This document shows positions 60,671-64,000 of a DNA stretch of 64,000 nucleotides, one piece after another (position 1 is the first letter of the stretch; each line of letters opens with the position of its first letter). The DNA is from Hassallia byssoidea VB512170. GTDB lineage: Bacteria > Cyanobacteriota > Cyanobacteriia > Cyanobacteriales > Nostocaceae. The DNA is taken from assembly GCF_000817785.2 (NCBI RefSeq), contig NZ_JTCM02000019.1, positions 1 through 64,000 of the forward strand, written 5' to 3'. Position numbers and translations under genes: made by a program. Below the pieces are notes generated by a model. That model worked only from the letters and a program-made list of their open reading frames with translations, searched no databases and had not been told where the DNA came from.

Positions 60671-62869
60671 CTAAGGCGTTTTTATCGGTGTGGGTGTAGG
60701 TGTTGATGTTGGCTTTAGTGTGGGTGTTGATGTTGGTGTCGGTGTGGGTGTTGGCGTTAGTGTTGGTGTTGGTGTTGGTGTTAATATCGGTGTAGAAGTT
60801 TCGGTGGGTGTCGGTGTCGGGGATGGTGGTGGTGCGGGATTTTCGGCGGTGATGCTAAGTTGATAATCTACTGATTTTGATGCGGTGGAAACGACGACAA
60901 ACTCATAATATCCGTCTTCTGGTAGTTCGGTTGACAAAGAACGTTTTGTAGAATCTTCTAAAAATTTGATTTTGCCAGAGGGGGAATAAACTGATAGCAA
61001 AATTCGAGAATTTGCTTGTAGTTTCACATCCATCAATTGATTTTTGGTAAGTTCGGCAATAAAGACTTTACCATCAGCAGTTTTGAGAGTACCGCTAACA
61101 GTTTTGCTGTTAGCACCTTTATCAAATACAAGTTTCTCAAAAGCCCTACCTGAAACGATCGCCTGAACTTTATCACTAACAAATCCTTGCCAAACTTGTC
61201 CGATGGGTGTATCAATAAAATTTTTACCCTGCTGTTCGGGAAATTGCTGATAAAAGGCAACATTAGCCAAATCATATAAAGAACGACTACCAACGTTGAT
61301 TTCATTGACTTCTGCTTTAGCGCGATCGCGTTGTGCCGCTGTATAATTTCCTAATTGCTGACGGGCATTTTTACTTAGTGGCGCAAGTTTATCTAACAAT
61401 TCGGCGGCTGTTTTATCCCATTCAGCCCGCAAACTGTCATCTTCAGGATTATCGCTCAGTTTGCGTCCCTTTAAGCTGGGATTCTTCTCCCAAAAGATTT
61501 GATTTACCAAGTCAACGTAAAAGTTGAAATCTATACCCAACTGTTGACGGCGATCGCCTAATTTTTCTTTACGTGCGCGTTCTTCGGGTGCGTATTTTGC
61601 CAGCGGATCGGTTGGCTGGTTATTGCTGGGTGTAGGTTGCGCCGTATCTTGTGAAGAATCTCCACCACGAGATAATATCAAGTTTGTTCCCAACCAACCA
61701 ACACCAACAACCCCAGCTAGCGCTAATCCCACCAGCAAGCTTTTCCCAGATGTCCACGAATTTTTTGGTTGAGGAATATCGGGGGAGGGAGGAGTGGGGG
61801 AGGGGGGGCACATGCGTCCCCACGAAGTGGGGTTGGGGGGAAGGGGGGGAGTGGGGGCTACTGCTACGGTGGCAGATGTTGGTTCTGTGGATTGAGTCGG
61901 GGGATAGTTGACAGGTGACGAGTTTAATGCATTTAAAACTTGTCGCGCTGATTGAAAGCGATCGCCTGGTATGGGAGATAGCATTCTCTCTAACACCTGT
62001 TCTAAATTCGGACTTAAACTAACAGACCGTCGCCATTGCCAAGTTAAAGTATAAGTATCAATTAATTCTTGCGGCTGTCTACCTGTCAGTAAAACTAACA
62101 CCGTCGCCGCTAAAGCATACAAATCGCTGTGAGGAGATACCAGCCCGGTTTGCATCTGTTCTGAGGGTGCGTATCCCACCTTACCGAGTAGCGTTGCGGG
62201 TGGTGTCGCACCTGCACCGTGTTGGTAATATTCGGAAGCGACGGTTGCGACTACTTGTTTCACCCCCCCAAAGTCAATTAAGATTGGCAATTGGTCAGCG
62301 GTGCGAAGAATTAAATTATCGGGGGAGATATCGCGGTGAATGACTCCCAAAGAGTGGATGTAATCCAAAACTGGCAAAATTTGCAGCAATAACTGACGCA
62401 CTTCTGCTTCACTAAACCGCAAACCTTGCTGTAAGCGAGTATTTAATAAAGCGTTGTAAGGTTGCCCTTCTACATAATCTTGCACCAAAAACAAATATTC
62501 TTTACCCCCCAAGTTGCTGCGAAACAATTCCCGGAAGCGGGGAATTTGCGGATGTTGCAATTTGTAAAGAACAGTTGCTTCTCGCTGAAACAGTTCTTCA
62601 GCTTTTTGTAAAACGTAAGGAGTTTGAACTTGGGGAGAAAATTCCTTTAAAACACAAAGTTCCCGAAAGCGGTTGATATCTTCAGCTAAATGAGTGCGTC
62701 CGAACCCGCCTTGACCGAGTAGACGTACAATAATATAGCGATCGCCTAAAGTTTGTCCCGGTTGGATACCCTGACTCATCAGATTCCGATCCAACTTTTC
62801 ACCACAATGAAGACAAAAGCGACTACCAGCAGGATTTTCGTGTCCCTTGGAACAATAAACAGAATTCAT
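60671..62869 (-). CDS. Membrane-anchored Ser/Thr protein kinase
   Basis: 732 residues. An N-terminal zinc-ribbon-like start (CSKGHENPAGSRFCLHCG) precedes the kinase domain (about 44-310): Gly-loop LLGQGGFGRTHLA, Lys 75 in LCVLKEF, catalytic HRDISPDN (178-185), ILIDFGG (DFG 199-201). A Pro-rich linker precedes a membrane helix near 383-405 (LLVGLALAGVVGVGWLG), then an extracytoplasmic domain (about 440-575) shared with the neighbouring kinase, a beta-rich domain (about 580-690), and a tail of PTPTPTPT/TSTP repeats. It probably phosphorylates cytosolic targets in response to a wall or periplasm signal. The Pro-rich linker and tail are coded by repeat-like DNA. Confidence 0.9.
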   Translation of the reverse strand: MNSVYCSKGHENPAGSRFCLHCGEKLDRNLMSQGIQPGQTLGDRYIIVRLLGQGGFGRTHLAEDINRFRELCVLKEFSPQVQTPYVLQKAEELFQREATVLYKLQHPQIPRFRELFRSNLGGKEYLFLVQDYVEGQPYNALLNTRLQQGLRFSEAEVRQLLLQILPVLDYIHSLGVIHRDISPDNLILRTADQLPILIDFGGVKQVVATVASEYYQHGAGATPPATLLGKVGYAPSEQMQTGLVSPHSDLYALAATVLVLLTGRQPQELIDTYTLTWQWRRSVSLSPNLEQVLERMLSPIPGDRFQSARQVLNALNSSPVNYPPTQSTEPTSATVAVAPTPPLPPNPTSWGRMCPPSPTPPSPDIPQPKNSWTSGKSLLVGLALAGVVGVGWLGTNLILSRGGDSSQDTAQPTPSNNQPTDPLAKYAPEERARKEKLGDRRQQLGIDFNFYVDLVNQIFWEKNPSLKGRKLSDNPEDDSLRAEWDKTAAELLDKLAPLSKNARQQLGNYTAAQRDRAKAEVNEINVGSRSLYDLANVAFYQQFPEQQGKNFIDTPIGQVWQGFVSDKVQAIVSGRAFEKLVFDKGANSKTVSGTLKTADGKVFIAELTKNQLMDVKLQANSRILLSVYSPSGKIKFLEDSTKRSLSTELPEDGYYEFVVVSTASKSVDYQLSITAENPAPPPSPTPTPTETSTPILTPTPTPTLTPTPTPTPTSTPTLKPTSTPTPTPIKTP

Positions 62870-62875
62870 AATAAT

Positions 62876-63000
62876 TTAGTTAGTGGTTGGTTGTTAGTTG
62901 TTAGTTGTTAGTTGTTGGTTGTTAGTTGTTTTATGAACTCCTAACTCCTAACTCCTAACTCCTAACTCCCTACTCCCTACTCCCCACTCCCCACTCCCCA
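62876..63000. repeat. Heptamer repeats between the two kinase genes
   Basis: TTAGTTG/TTGGTTG units, then AACTCCT/ACTCCCC units, filling the spacer between the kinase genes. Confidence 0.85.
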
Positions 63001-64000
63001 CTATTGTTGTCGTTTACTAACTTGATCGGCAGCGATCGCATACCAAATTTGACCGAGAGTCTTTTGATTGAGTTTCCCACGTCGCTGACCGGGAAACAAG
63101 CGATCGAATTTTTGATTTGTGTCTCTGTTCAATTGACTGATTGTATAATCTCCTAACTGTCCTGCTTGCGCTTTGCGTCTCCAAACGTCGTAATCTTGAG
63201 GACTGTAATTTCCTAACTTACGACGCGATGCGCTACTGAGTTTAGCTTGTTCTAATTTATCTAGCAAGTCATCAGCTACACCGTACCATTCTTTGCGTAA
63301 AGCAGCATCTTCTGAGTCAGAGGTAAGAGCGCGTCCTTGTAATTCTGGCTTTTCAGTATAAAATAAATTATCTACAGTTCGAGTAAAAAATCCTTGAGGA
63401 ATTTCTAATTCTTCACGACGATTAACAATTTGACTTATATCTTTATTATTTGCGGGTTTAGTTTCCGGGTTCGATCCCCCCGGTATCGGTAGAGAAATTG
63501 AGGGGACAGATATTGATGATACACCGCGAACAATGGCATTTACTACCGCCCAAGTACCAGCGAAAGTTAAAACAACCGCAGTTGTCCCAATAAGACTAAC
63601 AGCAAAAGGACGAAGCCAAACAGGTAAAGGTAACGCACCGGCGATTAATTGCGTTCTTTTGTGGAGATTGCTGACAACAGCACCAGCGCGTTGTCGCCCA
63701 GGAGCGGCTATCATAGTTTTCAGCTTGGTGATGTGTGGATTTGCAGCTTTGACAGCGATAGAAAAGTTTAAATCTTTGATAACTTCATTCGCTGTTTGAT
63801 AGCGATCGCTTGGTTTATAAGCAAGCATTCTTTTTAACACCGCTTCCAGTTGCGAACTGACTTGAATTTCCTTTCCCCAACGCCAAACACCTTGATAGCT
63901 ATCATAAAGATGTTGCGGTTCCTTACCTGTCAACAATACTAACGCCGTCACCGCCAAAGAGTACAAATCGCTACTAGGAAACGCCTTACCCTGACGTAAC
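63001..64000 (-). CDS. Ser/Thr protein kinase, 3' part (cut by the window edge)
   Basis: The frame is open to the right edge, so the N-terminal kinase lobe lies outside. The visible part begins in the C-lobe (SSDLYSLAVTALVLLTGKEP, LKRMLAYKPSDRYQTANEVI), then a basic linker, a membrane helix (about FAVSLIGTTAVVLTFAGTWA) and an extracytoplasmic domain (FTRTVDNLFYTEKPELQGRA to LGQIWYAIAADQVSKRQQ). This last domain aligns with the equivalent part of the downstream kinase (VNQIFWEKNPSLKGRKLSDN to IGQVWQGFVSDKVQ). The genes are tandem on one strand and probably arose by duplication. Confidence 0.88.
   Translation of the reverse strand, partial: LRQGKAFPSSDLYSLAVTALVLLTGKEPQHLYDSYQGVWRWGKEIQVSSQLEAVLKRMLAYKPSDRYQTANEVIKDLNFSIAVKAANPHITKLKTMIAAPGRQRAGAVVSNLHKRTQLIAGALPLPVWLRPFAVSLIGTTAVVLTFAGTWAVVNAIVRGVSSISVPSISLPIPGGSNPETKPANNKDISQIVNRREELEIPQGFFTRTVDNLFYTEKPELQGRALTSDSEDAALRKEWYGVADDLLDKLEQAKLSSASRRKLGNYSPQDYDVWRRKAQAGQLGDYTISQLNRDTNQKFDRLFPGQRRGKLNQKTLGQIWYAIAADQVSKRQQ

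Noticed and set aside
63465-63483. CCGGGTTCGATCCCCCCGG resembles a tRNA T-arm
   Set aside because: The loop size is wrong, no acceptor or anticodon stems flank it, and it lies in the coding frame of the second kinase (PGGSNP).

Overview
The window comes from a cyanobacterium, most likely a filamentous Nostocales-type genome. The evidence is the aerobic Mg-protoporphyrin ester cyclase (acsF), a clpR-clpP pair, a DUF2996 protein, an XisI homologue, Ser/Thr kinases with the HRDISPDN catalytic loop, very frequent GCGATCGC (HIP1) octamers, and many heptamer-type tandem repeats and small palindromic repeats between and even inside genes. No rRNA, tRNA, CRISPR array, complete insertion sequence or phage was seen.

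Layout. 0.1-10 kb: a GH31 glucosidase; a metal/stress-like cluster (lipoprotein, atypical Nramp transporter, two PRC-barrel-like proteins, converging with two overlapping DUF1622 proteins); a squalene/phytoene-synthase family enzyme; the lytic transglycosylase MltA. 10-18.2 kb: a DUF5895-like protein, an outer-membrane-barrel candidate, acsF, a TM2 protein, DUF2996, a frameshifted small gene, a secreted TIM-barrel-like protein, and thrC with a ThiS/MoaD-type carrier. 43.5-64 kb is mostly housekeeping: bestrophin, J-domain protein, clpP/clpR, VWA protein, glyoxalase-fold protein, ggt, GNAT, PD-(D/E)XK protein, PIN/TRAM protein, hemW, a toxin-antitoxin cluster, UspA, pgk, NUDIX, a TauD-family pseudogene and two related Ser/Thr kinases, the last cut by the window edge.

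The accessory core is 18.7-42.7 kb, a locus almost wholly devoted to exported proteins. Five plus-strand genes encode DUF11-repeat proteins and a large beta-barrel. Three small two-cysteine proteins resemble pilin subunits. A 1293-residue protein combines DUF4347, lamin-tail and RTX modules. A minus-strand pilin-chaperone-usher series looks like a divergent chaperone-usher export system. I infer that the locus builds a cell-surface fibre or coat: the usher-like barrel and PapD-like chaperone would export the two-cysteine subunits, while the DUF11 proteins and second barrel would form a partner adhesive layer. The linkage is seen in the sequence; the assembly model is inference.

Repeats are a second theme. 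Heptamer repeats, palindromes and MITE-like elements fill the spacers, and several have entered reading frames (GH31 enzyme, usher-like protein, the 1173-residue barrel) without breaking them. Other genes have decayed: a TauD-type dioxygenase with one in-frame stop, a frameshifted ~100-residue protein, and short remnants near 7.9 and 55.6 kb.
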